NCBI GenBank assembly: GCA_902801565.1
Contig: CADCIX010000010.1
Coordinates: forward strand, 1-64,000
Length of the DNA stretch: 64,000 nt
Reading direction: 5' to 3'
Origin: an uncultured Veillonellaceae bacterium
Lineage (GTDB): Bacteria > Bacillota > Negativicutes > Selenomonadales > Selenomonadaceae
The notes beneath the pieces were generated by a model. It ran no database searches. It was not told where the DNA came from and was given only the letters and a program-made list of their open reading frames with translations. Positions 42,871-51,895 of this stretch are shown here, piece by piece. The stretch's first letter is position 1; each line of letters starts with the position of its first letter. Position numbers and translations under genes: made by a program.

Positions 42871-44496
42871 TTGCCAGTCACAACAGAGGAACTCAATCAG
42901 GAGATAAAGAAGCGGCGCACCTTTGCCATCATTTCCCATCCGGATGCAGGAAAGACGACCCTGACGGAGAAGCTCCTGCTCTACGGAGGGGCCATCCATC
43001 TTGCGGGTTCCATCAAATCCCGAAAGACGCAGCGCCATGCGGTCTCCGACTGGATGGAGATCGAGAAGCAGCGTGGCATCTCGGTGACCTCGTCGGTGCT
43101 GCAGTTCGACTACGATGGCTGCCGCATCAACATCCTTGACACGCCCGGGCACCAGGATTTCAGTGAGGATACCTATCGCACACTCATGGCGGTGGACAGC
43201 GCTGTCATGATCATTGACGTTGCAAAGGGTGTCGAGGCCCAGACGAAGAAGCTGTTCAAGGTTTGCAAACAGCGGGGGATTCCCATTTTCACCTTTGTGA
43301 ACAAGCTGGACCGCTTCGGCAAGGCTCCTTTGGATTTGATGGATGAGATTGAGCAGGTGCTGGGAATCCGTTCCTATCCCATGAATTGGCCCATTGGTGT
43401 GGATGGCAAGTACATGGGCGTCTACGACCGCCAGAAGGACAGGGTGGAGCTTTTTGCCGAGGATATCACCCATGGGCAGGAGGAACGGGCATCGGAGATC
43501 TTTGCCCTGGACGATCCTGCCATGAAGCAGCGCATAGGGGAGGAAGCCTGTGAGACCCTTCTGGATGATATCGACTTGCTGGATGAGGCGGGGGAGGACT
43601 TTGACCTGGACAAGGTAGCTGCCGGTGAGCTCACTCCCATGTTCTTCGGTTCCGCCATGACGAATTTCGGCGTGCAGAACTTTTTAGAGGAATATATACG
43701 TTTGGCGCCGCCCCCGGCACCGCGGAAATCGTCGGACGGGCTTATCCAGCCGAATGATACGAAATTCTCTGCTTTTGTCTTCAAGATCCAGGCGAACATG
43801 AACCCGGCGCATCGTGACCGGCTCGCCTTTATCCGCATTTGTTCCGGGAAGTTCGAGCGCAATATGGATGTGTATCATCATAAATCGGACAAGGTGGTGC
43901 GGCTGGCCCAGCCCCAGCAATTCCTTGCGCAGGACCGCCAGATCATCGACGAGGCATGGCCTGGGGATATTGTCGGGCTTTTTGATCCAGGCATCTTCGG
44001 CATCGGCGATACAATCTGCGACGAGGGGCATAAGTTCGACTTCGAGGAGTTCCCGGTGTTCCCGCCGGAGAAGTTTGCGCGGGTGCAGGCAAAGGATACC
44101 ATGAAACGCAAGCAGTTTGTCAAGGGAATCGAGCAGCTTACCCAGGAGGGGGCAATCCAGCTCTTCCAACAGGCCGGTGCCGGAACGGAATCCTATATTG
44201 TCGGCACCGTGGGGACCTTGCAGTTCGAGGTGTTGGAGTACCGTCTGAAGAACGAGTACAATGTGGATATCATCATGCAGATGCAGCCCTTCGAGGTGGC
44301 CCGGTGGCTGGCCTGGGAGGATGGAAGTGAGGTGGTTCCCTCCGGACTCCGCGGCATAGATCGCGGCATGTTCGTCTATGACCGGAAGCAGAATCCTGTT
44401 TTGCTGGTGAACAACGAGTGGGCCCTGGGGTGGATTACGGACAATAACCCCAAGCTCCTTTTGAACCATGTTCCCTTTGACCGGAAAGAAGCATAA
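42871..44496 (+). CDS. prfC: Peptide chain release factor 3
   Basis: 541 residues. GTPase motifs: ISHPDAGKTTLTEKLLLYGG (G1), RGISVTSSV (G2), ILDTPGHQDFSEDTYR (G3) and NKLDRFG (G4). The C-terminal half (VVRLAQPQQFLAQDRQIIDE; GTLQFEVLEYRLKNEYNVDI) is the RF3-specific domain. It recycles RF1/RF2 from the ribosome. The start is TTG at 42871 after GGGAGG. A two-hairpin element lies 34 bp upstream. Confidence 0.96.
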   Translation: MPVTTEELNQEIKKRRTFAIISHPDAGKTTLTEKLLLYGGAIHLAGSIKSRKTQRHAVSDWMEIEKQRGISVTSSVLQFDYDGCRINILDTPGHQDFSEDTYRTLMAVDSAVMIIDVAKGVEAQTKKLFKVCKQRGIPIFTFVNKLDRFGKAPLDLMDEIEQVLGIRSYPMNWPIGVDGKYMGVYDRQKDRVELFAEDITHGQEERASEIFALDDPAMKQRIGEEACETLLDDIDLLDEAGEDFDLDKVAAGELTPMFFGSAMTNFGVQNFLEEYIRLAPPPAPRKSSDGLIQPNDTKFSAFVFKIQANMNPAHRDRLAFIRICSGKFERNMDVYHHKSDKVVRLAQPQQFLAQDRQIIDEAWPGDIVGLFDPGIFGIGDTICDEGHKFDFEEFPVFPPEKFARVQAKDTMKRKQFVKGIEQLTQEGAIQLFQQAGAGTESYIVGTVGTLQFEVLEYRLKNEYNVDIIMQMQPFEVARWLAWEDGSEVVPSGLRGIDRGMFVYDRKQNPVLLVNNEWALGWITDNNPKLLLNHVPFDRKEA

Positions 44497-44500
44497 AAAG

Positions 44501-44542
44501 ATGCCAATGCCTACTGGATTTTGCAAGGCATTGGCATTTTTT
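44501..44542. terminator. Terminator between prfC and the DUF4931 gene
   Basis: ATGCCAATGCCT and AGGCATTGGCAT form a perfect 12-bp stem with T/A tails on both sides, between convergent genes. Confidence 0.88.
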
Positions 44543-45300
44543 CAGAAGTATAGCTGCTTCATGTCCCGGACGATCTGCTCCAGATTGTTGGGCAGGAAGT
44601 GGATGTTGTAGCCGATGAAGAGTGGCGAGGTGGCAAAGCGGGGCATGACCTTTGCGAAAAACCTGTCCCCATCGTGGTAGAAGAAGATGTTATAGCTGTT
44701 GCAGCGTTTGTTGAAATGGTGCATTATGTAGTCCACGGAAATCTGCAGGAAGTCGGCAAGGGTGTCGAGGTCGGCTCCCTCCTTGGGAACGATGTTGAGC
44801 TCGCCAAAGCCGACGCGGGGGCAGGTGGAGGCGTTGAGGGTGATGCCGTTCCGTTGGCAGATGACCATTCCCTCGAATTCCCTTGGGGAGAAGAGGAGTT
44901 CGGAGTTTAGGTCAGAAAAGCCGATGAGCTGCATGTGGGGATGGCGGATCGTCCCTCCTGACAAGGGCCCGTAGTTCTTGAAGAAAAGAACATCCTTATA
45001 TTTTCCTGAGGTAAGCATGCGCTTCCAATGGTGCAGACTGAAGCGGATCAGGCGGTGCATGTGTTCAGCCGTGTAATCCGGCATATCGGCATGGCAGATG
45101 TGTCCCTCGATGATGACGAACTGGTCCGCGCCCTCGATGACGTTGTACTTGTTGCGGAGCAGGATGATATCGCCCTCGGTGGCGATGATATCCGTGAGAT
45201 GCTCCACATCACAGAAGGGGCAGTCTGCTTTCCTGTTGATGATGTTTTCCGGCTTCTGGCTTCCCAAGGTTACATCGAAGCCGATGAGGTTGATGTCCAT
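44542..45300 (-). CDS. DUF4931 / galactose-1-phosphate uridylyltransferase-like protein
   Basis: 252 residues. It resembles the HIT/GalT superfamily: Cys pair CPFCDVEHL, VIIEGHICHADMPDYTAEHM, and GPLSGGTIRHPHMQLIGFSD, with the H-x-H pattern of the nucleotidyl-transfer site. The natural substrate is unknown. ATG at 45300 follows AAAGGAG; the open frame continues upstream only because it runs through the repeat array at 45317-45526. Confidence 0.78.
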   Translation of the reverse strand: MDINLIGFDVTLGSQKPENIINRKADCPFCDVEHLTDIIATEGDIILLRNKYNVIEGADQFVIIEGHICHADMPDYTAEHMHRLIRFSLHHWKRMLTSGKYKDVLFFKNYGPLSGGTIRHPHMQLIGFSDLNSELLFSPREFEGMVICQRNGITLNASTCPRVGFGELNIVPKEGADLDTLADFLQISVDYIMHHFNKRCNSYNIFFYHDGDRFFAKVMPRFATSPLFIGYNIHFLPNNLEQIVRDMKQLYF

Positions 45301-45316
45301 AGAGAACTCCTTTGAG

Positions 45317-45526
45317 ATGACGGGATTCCCCGTCGAAACTTTAATCGGTATATTTTGCCCTTGGCAAAATTGGAACAATGAGTTATGACGGAAAAATTCC
45401 GTCGAAACGTAAATCTGAATGTTTTGCCCTTGGCAAAACTTGAACAATGCGTTATGACGGGATTCCCCGTCGAAACTTTAATCGGTATATTTTGCCCTTG
45501 GCAAAATTGGAACAATGAGTTATAAT
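45317..45526 (+). repeat. 69-bp tandem element array B (half unit, two units, terminal promoter unit)
   Basis: Palindrome 1 (TTTTGCCCTTGGCAAAA) starts at 45353, 45422 and 45490, spaced 69 and 68 bp. A half unit precedes it from 45317. Palindrome 2 appears as GACGGG/CCCGTC, GACGGAA/TTCCGTC and GACGGG/CCCGTC, whereas array A has GACAGG/CCTGTC, so paired positions change together. The core TTGGCA-17-TATGAC of inner units becomes TTGGCA-17-TATAAT in the last. It lies between the divergent DUF4931 and flippase genes. Confidence 0.85.
45498..45526 (+). promoter_or_regulatory. Promoter of the flippase gene inside the last repeat unit
   Basis: TTGGCA at 45498-45503 and TATAAT at 45521-45526 with a 17-bp spacer; the inner units carry TATGAC at the same place. 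Confidence 0.65.
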
Positions 45527-45588
45527 TGCATTCGTTGATATGTAGCTGATTACTCGGTTTATCTTATTATATAAGCAATGCGGCTTTT

Positions 45589-47283
45589 TTGCAAAAAGAA
45601 GTCGATAAAGCTAGGACGGTGTTTTCGATTAGCAGCCAAAACGGTTCGGACAAGAAGGCCAGCAAGGGAGAGTCGTTCCTGAAGGGGACGCTCATCCTCA
45701 CCGTCGCTGGGTTTGTGGTCAAGGTCATCGGGTCCCTCAACTGGATTTTTGTTTCCCGTATCCTTGGCGGTGAGGGAATCGGCCTTTACCAGATGGCCTT
45801 CCCCATCTATTTTTTTGCAATGACGGTTTCCCAGGCAGGGGTTCCGGTCGCCATATCCATCATCACGGCAGAGCGTGTGGCTCTCAAGGACATCTATGGC
45901 GCAAAGCGGGTCTTTCGTATCTCCATGGCGTTGATGCTTGTCACGGGACTGGTGTTCTCGTTCCTGACGTATTTCGGCGCGCAATGGCTCATCGACTGGC
46001 ACTTCATCCGCGATCCCCGCGCCTATATGTCCATGGTGGTACTGGCTCCTACCGTGTTCTTTGTGACGTTTCTTGCAAGTTCCCGCGGCTACCTGCAGGG
46101 CTGGCAGCGCATGACACCCACGGCGGTTTCCCAGATCGTGGAGCAGATTTTCCGCGTCATCACGATGATCGTGCTGGCGAATCTTTTGTTGCCCTGGGGA
46201 TTGGAATATGCTTCGGCAGGCGCGAGCCTCGGTGCTTTGGCGGGTGCGGTGACAGGTCTTATCGTGCTCGTCTATTACCATATCCGGTTGGACAGGGATA
46301 TTGAACGGGATTATGGGCATGTGCTGGAGCCGACGCCGGAAACCAAAGGTGAGACGAGCTGGCAGATCATCAAGCGTATCTTTGCGTTGTCCTTGCCCGT
46401 GTCGGCAGCAAGCATCATGTTGCCGGTGGTTTCCAACCTGGACCTCATGATCGTGCCGCAGAGGCTGGAGGTTGCAGGCTATTCCGTCAACCAGGCCACG
46501 GAGCTTTTCGGTTATCTTACGGGCATGGCGGTTCCCCTGGTGAACCTGGCCACGATCCTTACGGCTTCCATGGCCATGAGCATCGTGCCGGCGATTTCCG
46601 AGGCGCGGGCATTGAAGCAGAAGGACAGGGTTTACAGCCAGACGGCTTCTTCTGTGCGCATATCCAATTTCGTATGCTTTCCGGCCTTTGTGATTGTGTT
46701 CGTGTTAGCGACGCCCATTGCGTCCTTGATCTACAACGCACCGGGAGCCGGTCCCGCCGTGATGATCTCTGCCGTGAGCATTGTGCTCCTGGGCTTGCAT
46801 CAGGTGTCGACAGCCGTCCTGCAAGGCCTGGGCCATACGAAGATTCCCATGGTGAACATGGTCTTGGCGGCGGTGGCGAAGGTCATACTGAACTGGACCT
46901 TGACTGCCCAGCCCTGGCTGGGAATCATGGGAGCTGCCTGGGCGACGGCAGCGGATATGGGCGTGGCGGCGTTTATCAATCTCTACTTTATTTATCGGTA
47001 CATCGGTTATCGTATTGAGATTCCCCAGCTTCTGAAGACTGTGGGAGCAGCCGCGGTCATGGCCGTCTCGGTGAAGTTTTTCTATGATTTCACCATGGCG
47101 CAGTGGGCCATGGGAACGTTTTCTACCTTTGGGGCGGTCTTTGTTGGCTGTGTCGTCTATCTGGTGACCCTTGTTCTCATCGGCGGCATCCGTGAGGAGG
47201 ATGTTCAGCGCATCCCGATGATCGGGAAGTTTTTCATTCGCGGCTTGCGCCGGATCGGCGTCTTCAAGTCTCGGGAGGGTTGA
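45589..47283 (+). CDS. MurJ/SpoVB-family lipid flippase (polysaccharide biosynthesis protein)
   Basis: 564 residues with about 14 membrane helices, MVF/MOP superfamily. SFLKGTLILTVAGFVVKVIG and FVSRILGGEGIGLYQMAFPI are typical of SpoVB/MurJ-like flippases that turn lipid-linked cell-envelope precursors. ASSRGYLQGWQRMTPTAVSQ is a second conserved block. The start is uncertain: TTG at 45589 gives the longest frame but lacks a ribosome binding site; GTG at 45619 has only a close AGGA. A lipid-kinase gene follows after 2 bp. Confidence 0.82.
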   Translation: MQKEVDKARTVFSISSQNGSDKKASKGESFLKGTLILTVAGFVVKVIGSLNWIFVSRILGGEGIGLYQMAFPIYFFAMTVSQAGVPVAISIITAERVALKDIYGAKRVFRISMALMLVTGLVFSFLTYFGAQWLIDWHFIRDPRAYMSMVVLAPTVFFVTFLASSRGYLQGWQRMTPTAVSQIVEQIFRVITMIVLANLLLPWGLEYASAGASLGALAGAVTGLIVLVYYHIRLDRDIERDYGHVLEPTPETKGETSWQIIKRIFALSLPVSAASIMLPVVSNLDLMIVPQRLEVAGYSVNQATELFGYLTGMAVPLVNLATILTASMAMSIVPAISEARALKQKDRVYSQTASSVRISNFVCFPAFVIVFVLATPIASLIYNAPGAGPAVMISAVSIVLLGLHQVSTAVLQGLGHTKIPMVNMVLAAVAKVILNWTLTAQPWLGIMGAAWATAADMGVAAFINLYFIYRYIGYRIEIPQLLKTVGAAAVMAVSVKFFYDFTMAQWAMGTFSTFGAVFVGCVVYLVTLVLIGGIREEDVQRIPMIGKFFIRGLRRIGVFKSREG

Positions 47284-47285
47284 TG

Positions 47286-48167
47286 ATGAAGCGGCTGGTT
47301 CTCGTCTATAATCCCGTGTCGGGGCATGCGACCTTCAAGAACAGGCTGGACTGGATCATTGAGGCCTTTCAGAAGCGCGGCTTCATGCTTCTCATCTATC
47401 GGACACAGAGGGACAATACCGATGCTTTCGTGGACTTTGTGCGCGAGGCGCAGGCGGAGGGACTTCTGATTGCCGGTGGTGATGGGACCTTGCATGAAAT
47501 GGTCAATCTGCTGCTGAAGGCTGGCATCCATCTGCCTGTTGCCATCATCGGCAGCGGTACTTCCAATGACTTTGCATCTTACCTGCGGATCAATGAAGAC
47601 CTGGAAGCCTATTTTGACTGCATTGCATCAGGAAAGACGCGCTGGGTGGATCTTGGCAGGGTCGAACAGGAGTATTTCGTCAATGTGGCGAGTGCAGGAA
47701 TGATGACTGCCATTGCCCATGAGGTGGATGCGCGGCTTAAGAATGCCATGGGAAAGATGGCGTATTACCTGAAAGGGCTGGGGGAGATCCCGAAATTTCG
47801 GGCGATGCCTTTGACACTTGTTGCGGATGGCGTGGAGCATGAGATGGAGGCCTTTCTGTTCGTTATCACCAACAGCCCGGTGGTGGCGAGCATGAAGAAT
47901 GTGTCAGACGAAGTCAGGGTGGACGACGGGAAACTGGATTTTCTTGCTGTGAAGAAGTGCAGTGTGGCGGAACTCATGAAAATAACGGCAGATCTCATTG
48001 CGGGAAAGCCTGTGACCTCGAAGAAGGGCGTTTTCCATATCCAGGCAGAGGAGTTCACTGTCTCTGCTGCAGAGGACATACTCAGCGATCTGGACGGGGA
48101 ACTGGGACCGAGATTGCCCCTGCATGTGGAAACTGTGGCAAAGGCGCTGGAAGTATACTGTATGTGA
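47286..48167 (+). CDS. Diacylglycerol/lipid kinase family protein (YegS/DgkB type)
   Basis: 293 residues. VLVYNPVSGHATFKNRLDWI and LLIAGGDGTLHEMVNLLL are the nucleotide-binding motifs of the DAGK catalytic domain. AIIGSGTSNDFASYLRIN corresponds to the PLGTGNDFAR loop. DDGKLDFLAVKKCSVAELMK starts the C-terminal domain. It would phosphorylate a diacylglycerol-like lipid, fitting its place beside a lipid flippase. ATG at 47286 follows GGGAGGG. Confidence 0.88.
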   Translation: MKRLVLVYNPVSGHATFKNRLDWIIEAFQKRGFMLLIYRTQRDNTDAFVDFVREAQAEGLLIAGGDGTLHEMVNLLLKAGIHLPVAIIGSGTSNDFASYLRINEDLEAYFDCIASGKTRWVDLGRVEQEYFVNVASAGMMTAIAHEVDARLKNAMGKMAYYLKGLGEIPKFRAMPLTLVADGVEHEMEAFLFVITNSPVVASMKNVSDEVRVDDGKLDFLAVKKCSVAELMKITADLIAGKPVTSKKGVFHIQAEEFTVSAAEDILSDLDGELGPRLPLHVETVAKALEVYCM

Positions 48168-48187
48168 CTCTTTCATGGACGGAATTA

Positions 48188-49423
48188 TCAGAAGGGGACA
48201 TAGACGGGAGAGATCAGGAAATCCTTTCCAAACCTTGAAATCTGTGGCCGGCATAATTCCTGGAGGTCGGAGGCGAGGAAGTCGAGGCGCAGCATTCTCT
48301 GCAATGGCGTGAGAACCTCCGGCTGAAGGTGCATCTCCTTGCCCGTGAGGAAATGGCTGGCCTTGGTGATGAGAGGGAGAGTTCCCTTGGCTTTTATCCG
48401 GCTGAGGAGTTCCCTGCCCTTGTCATCGAAGGATAGCACCCTTGCGTATTGGGGACCAAGACGGTCGGCCTCGGCGCATTGTTCTTTAGTGGAGCCGATG
48501 AGAAGATGGGGAACGATACGCTGGATCCGGCTTTTGGGATATCGTTTGCTGGCGGTTTCCTGAATGATTTCTTCGAGGGAATGCGTTCTTTGGATGGATG
48601 CAAGCAGGCGGTTTTCCAATCCCTCGTTGATGCCTTGGATTTCCTGGAGCTGTCTGGGATTCATGGTGCAGAGTCTTGTAAGAAAAGGACGATACAGCAG
48701 ATCGTTGTTTGCAAGTAACATATGCTGCTTCAGGCATGGAAGGGAAGTTTCGGGCAGGACCCGTGCCAGTGCAGTCCAGTCGGGCGTGGTTTTTCGGAGT
48801 TCCCTTCGGATGGCGGAAGCACTGGCGATGCTTTCTTGCACGGATGTGTCATGGTAGCCTGTTCCATGCCTTTTTATGGGGAAGACGGTCATCCTGCTTT
48901 TTGTGAGATGGAGGGTGCGAAAATATTCCATGGCGAGGATGGTGTTGGGCTGCTTTAAAAGGGATTCCTCTATACCGAGGCTTTCCGAAAGGGCGGAGGT
49001 CAGCGCTGCGGCATAGGATTTCCCTTCGCGGACAGCGACGTGGAGTTTTTCCTGTACATCCTCTGTGTCGATGAGCCGGGCAGCTTTTTGGAGTTTTTCC
49101 GGGGCATCTCCTTCCATTCCGAAGGCGATCTCATTGACGATGCCAAGCCGTTCCAGGAGCAAGATGGCACCACGTGCGAAGTCCTGGGCACTGCGCACGG
49201 CAAAGGCAAAGGGAAGCTCCAGCACGAGATTGCAGCCGCCCTGCACAGCCATTTGTGCCCGCTGCCATTTGTCGAGGATGGCGGCTTCGCCCCGCTGGGT
49301 GAAACTTCCGCTCATGACAGCGAGGATTGCGGCATCGGGGAATTTGCGCCGCACCTCTTTGAGCATATAGGCGTGTCCCTTGTGAAAGGGATTGTATTCG
49401 GCAATGATGCCAATGACTCGCAT
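48188..49423 (-). CDS. tmcAL: tRNA(Met) cytidine acetate ligase TmcAL
   Basis: 411 residues. The nucleotidyltransferase start VIGIIAEYNPFHKGHAYMLK, with the HxGH-like motif HKGH, and LAVMSGSFTQRGEAAILDKW define the YlbM/TmcAL family, which uses acetate and ATP to make N4-acetylcytidine at the wobble position of elongator tRNA-Met. NLVLELPFAFAVRSAQDFA and SASAIRRELR are also typical. ATG at 49423 follows GGGAGG; the longer frame to 49579 has no homology. Confidence 0.9.
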   Translation of the reverse strand: MRVIGIIAEYNPFHKGHAYMLKEVRRKFPDAAILAVMSGSFTQRGEAAILDKWQRAQMAVQGGCNLVLELPFAFAVRSAQDFARGAILLLERLGIVNEIAFGMEGDAPEKLQKAARLIDTEDVQEKLHVAVREGKSYAAALTSALSESLGIEESLLKQPNTILAMEYFRTLHLTKSRMTVFPIKRHGTGYHDTSVQESIASASAIRRELRKTTPDWTALARVLPETSLPCLKQHMLLANNDLLYRPFLTRLCTMNPRQLQEIQGINEGLENRLLASIQRTHSLEEIIQETASKRYPKSRIQRIVPHLLIGSTKEQCAEADRLGPQYARVLSFDDKGRELLSRIKAKGTLPLITKASHFLTGKEMHLQPEVLTPLQRMLRLDFLASDLQELCRPQISRFGKDFLISPVYVPF

Positions 49424-49600
49424 ATGGTCTGCCTCCCATGGATGTTGTTCAATACACCATCCTAGTTTAGCAAAAATTACTTGGGTTGGAAAGAAAAAGC
49501 ATTGGTCAAGGCAGGATTTGTTGCTTTCGTCAAGAAATATGTTAAGAAGACAAGCATTCTGTTGTGTTTGTGTTTTCAAATAGACATGGGAGCTGAGATT

Positions 49601-50653
49601 ATGGGCAGACAGTTGAAACTGAAATTATTGTTTGTTCTCGGAGTACTGCTTCTTCTGGGAATCGGCGGAATCTATTGGTATCTGGCCGTGTATACCAAGA
49701 CGCCGGAGTATTCTATGCAGATGATACAGAACGCTATGGAAAGGCATGACAAGGCAAAGTTCCATAAGTACGTGGATATCGATCTTGTTCTGGATGGCGC
49801 ATACGATGATCTGGTTTCGGGGCTCATGGATGCGGGGCAGCCGATGTCACAGGAAACAAAGGCCGCTGTGGGGGATATCGTTAAAGTCATGAAGGCACCG
49901 TTGATCACGAGTTTCAAAACGGCGATTGACCAGTATGTGGAAACCGGAAGCTGGGATGGGATTGGAACGGAAGATGGATTGCCGGAAGATTCCATGGATT
50001 TCCATCAGGCATTGTTGAAATCCGGTCTCAAGGACGCCTGCCTTCGTGGGATAGAAGGCATCGTGAAGGAAGCCGGAACCAAAGAAGCGATTGCAAACGT
50101 GAAGGTGTTCCAGTCGGAAGCAAATGCCGAGTTCGTCCTGGAGGTCCTGCTCTCCCAGGGGAAGGATGGGACCTGGCGTGTGACCGGCATCAGGAATTTC
50201 CATGATTTTGTGGTGTTTGTGGGAGAGGCGAGAAAAGCAGAACTCACGAAGTATCTTGAGGAAACCGCGGACATCATGGCGAAGCATGACAAGTCCATGC
50301 GGGATGCGGATTTCGATTTCCAGAGAATCATGGCGGCAGGCAGTCTTGGAAAACAGGGGACGCGGGAAGAACTCAAGAAGCTGATGGAGGATACCGTGGC
50401 GAAGGACTGGAAGGCGCGCCGCGATGAACTGGAATCCGTGACGGTGCCGGATGAGGCACAGAGTTTGCAGCGTCTGCGCTTGCGGATCTGCGATCTGCAC
50501 ATCGGCTATGCAGAGGGCTATGCCGCATGGCTGGACGACAAGAAAGCGGCAACCCTCCGTGAGGCGGAGTCAAAGATCAAACAGGCCAGGACCCTGGAGC
50601 AGGAGGCCCGTTTCCTCGCCAAGCGGATGGGAGGCTCGCCAAATGATATATGA
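49601..50653 (+). CDS. Membrane-anchored DUF2939-like protein
   Basis: 350 residues. One N-terminal membrane helix (LLFVLGVLLLLGIGGIYWYL) is followed by an extracytoplasmic helical domain (TPEYSMQMIQNAMERHDKAK; YVDIDLVLDGAYDDLVSGLM) resembling DUF2939. The C-terminal 100 residues are charged helices. ATG at 49601 has GGGAG at 49588-49592. Function unknown. Confidence 0.65.
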   Translation: MGRQLKLKLLFVLGVLLLLGIGGIYWYLAVYTKTPEYSMQMIQNAMERHDKAKFHKYVDIDLVLDGAYDDLVSGLMDAGQPMSQETKAAVGDIVKVMKAPLITSFKTAIDQYVETGSWDGIGTEDGLPEDSMDFHQALLKSGLKDACLRGIEGIVKEAGTKEAIANVKVFQSEANAEFVLEVLLSQGKDGTWRVTGIRNFHDFVVFVGEARKAELTKYLEETADIMAKHDKSMRDADFDFQRIMAAGSLGKQGTREELKKLMEDTVAKDWKARRDELESVTVPDEAQSLQRLRLRICDLHIGYAEGYAAWLDDKKAATLREAESKIKQARTLEQEARFLAKRMGGSPNDI

Positions 50654-50688
50654 TTGTGACAGGGAATGCAAAAGAGGTTATATAGAAA

Positions 50689-51468
50689 ATGACATTGGAT
50701 TCAAGCAATGAGACGGTGGGGATTCTCTATGACATTGAGAATGCTCCCTTTGAGATGTTGGACTACACTTTGGGCAAGGCGCGCAGATATCAGCCTTGCC
50801 GCACCATCGTGATTTCGGATTGGGATGCGCGTCCCGACCAGAAACGATGGGAGAAATTGCTTCGTCGGCCGGGATTCACTTTCCGTCAGATCGATCGGAC
50901 CTTCTATGGAAAGAACTCCCTGGACTATGCCCTTTTCGAATCCGCAAAGATTTTGTATGCGGAAGGGGTCCGGCGCTTCTTCATCATCACGACGGATTCC
51001 GATTTCGTGAGGATTGCAGAGGCACTGAATTCCGGGGAGACGCCTTCTTATATCATCGGCGTCGGAACGAAGCAGGCGAGCGAGACCCTTCGGAATGCCT
51101 ATGATGAGTTCCTCTGCTATCCGCCGGAAGGAAAGGCGCCTGCAAAGGAGAAGCAGGAGAAAAAGGAAAAAAAGTCGGGAAGCAAGACCGTGAAGAAGGC
51201 AGAGGCCGAGGAACCGCAACAGGAAAAGAAGAAGCGCACGTCAAAGAAGAAGGTGGCGGAGCAGCCGGCGGCGGATGCTGCAAAGCCGGAGAAAAAGGAA
51301 AAAGCAACCCGCAAGAAGAATGCAAAGGCCGAGAAACAGGAGACTGGAATCCTTTCGGTGCACCTGCCCAAAACCCTTCAGGAAGATCTTGGGAAGCGGA
51401 TGGAAGAGGAAGGCGTGTCCATGGACGAACTCATCACTTATCTTTTGATGCGCGGCTTGTCGCGTTGA
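50689..51468 (+). CDS. NYN-domain nuclease-like protein with a C-terminal ribbon-helix-helix
   Basis: 259 residues in three parts. Residues 9-145 form a NYN/PIN-like domain (VGILYDIENAPFEMLDYTLG; FFIITTDSDFVRIAEALN, with acidic residues at the metal site) of presumed RNase function. Residues 147-215 are a Lys/Ala/Glu-rich low-complexity linker. Residues 220-259 (SVHLPKTLQEDLGKRMEEEG, then MDELITYLLMRGL) look like a ribbon-helix-helix DNA-binding or dimerisation unit. First gene of a run of closely spaced genes to 56516. Confidence 0.78.
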   Translation: MTLDSSNETVGILYDIENAPFEMLDYTLGKARRYQPCRTIVISDWDARPDQKRWEKLLRRPGFTFRQIDRTFYGKNSLDYALFESAKILYAEGVRRFFIITTDSDFVRIAEALNSGETPSYIIGVGTKQASETLRNAYDEFLCYPPEGKAPAKEKQEKKEKKSGSKTVKKAEAEEPQQEKKKRTSKKKVAEQPAADAAKPEKKEKATRKKNAKAEKQETGILSVHLPKTLQEDLGKRMEEEGVSMDELITYLLMRGLSR

Positions 51469-51487
51469 TGCGGTCAGGGGGTTCCAG

Positions 51488-51895
51488 ATGAAACGGGAAG
51501 AACAGATATTGCTGTATCAATTCCGGGATGCAGAAAAGCAGAAGGCTATGCAGCAGGTTTTTGGGAAGCTGCATATCAAAAGCCGTGTCCTGCCGGAAGA
51601 TTCTTATGGGCAAAAGGTCGGCTTCCTGCTCGGCTTGAAGGGATTCAAGGAAACTTCGGAGCGGGACGGGAATTTTTCCTTTCCCCATGAGGTCCTGATT
51701 TTCCATCACATCCGGGGCAAACGGCTGGATGAGGTCCTGGAATCCATGAAAAAGGCAGGGATTCCCCACGTGAAATTCAAGGCAGTGGTGACCCCGTTCA
51801 ATACCCTTTGGACCTTGCAACGCCTTTGCGAGACAATGCAGAGGGAACATGCCGCAGTGATGGAACAGAAGAAAGAAAAGGCTGGGGAACAATAG
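51488..51895 (+). CDS. DUF3783 domain protein
   Basis: 135 residues. EEQILLYQFRDAEKQKAMQQ and ILFHH-like VLIFHHIRGKRLDEVLESMK, then IPHVKFKAVVTPFNTLWTLQ, match DUF3783, a small domain of unknown function. It lies 19 bp after the NYN gene and touches the next gene. Confidence 0.75.
   Translation: MKREEQILLYQFRDAEKQKAMQQVFGKLHIKSRVLPEDSYGQKVGFLLGLKGFKETSERDGNFSFPHEVLIFHHIRGKRLDEVLESMKKAGIPHVKFKAVVTPFNTLWTLQRLCETMQREHAAVMEQKKEKAGEQ

Noticed and set aside
45301-45515. N-terminal extensions of the DUF4931 protein containing repeated FCQGQNI-type motifs
   Set aside because: They are translations of the 69-bp repeat array; the gene starts at 45300 behind AAAGGAG.
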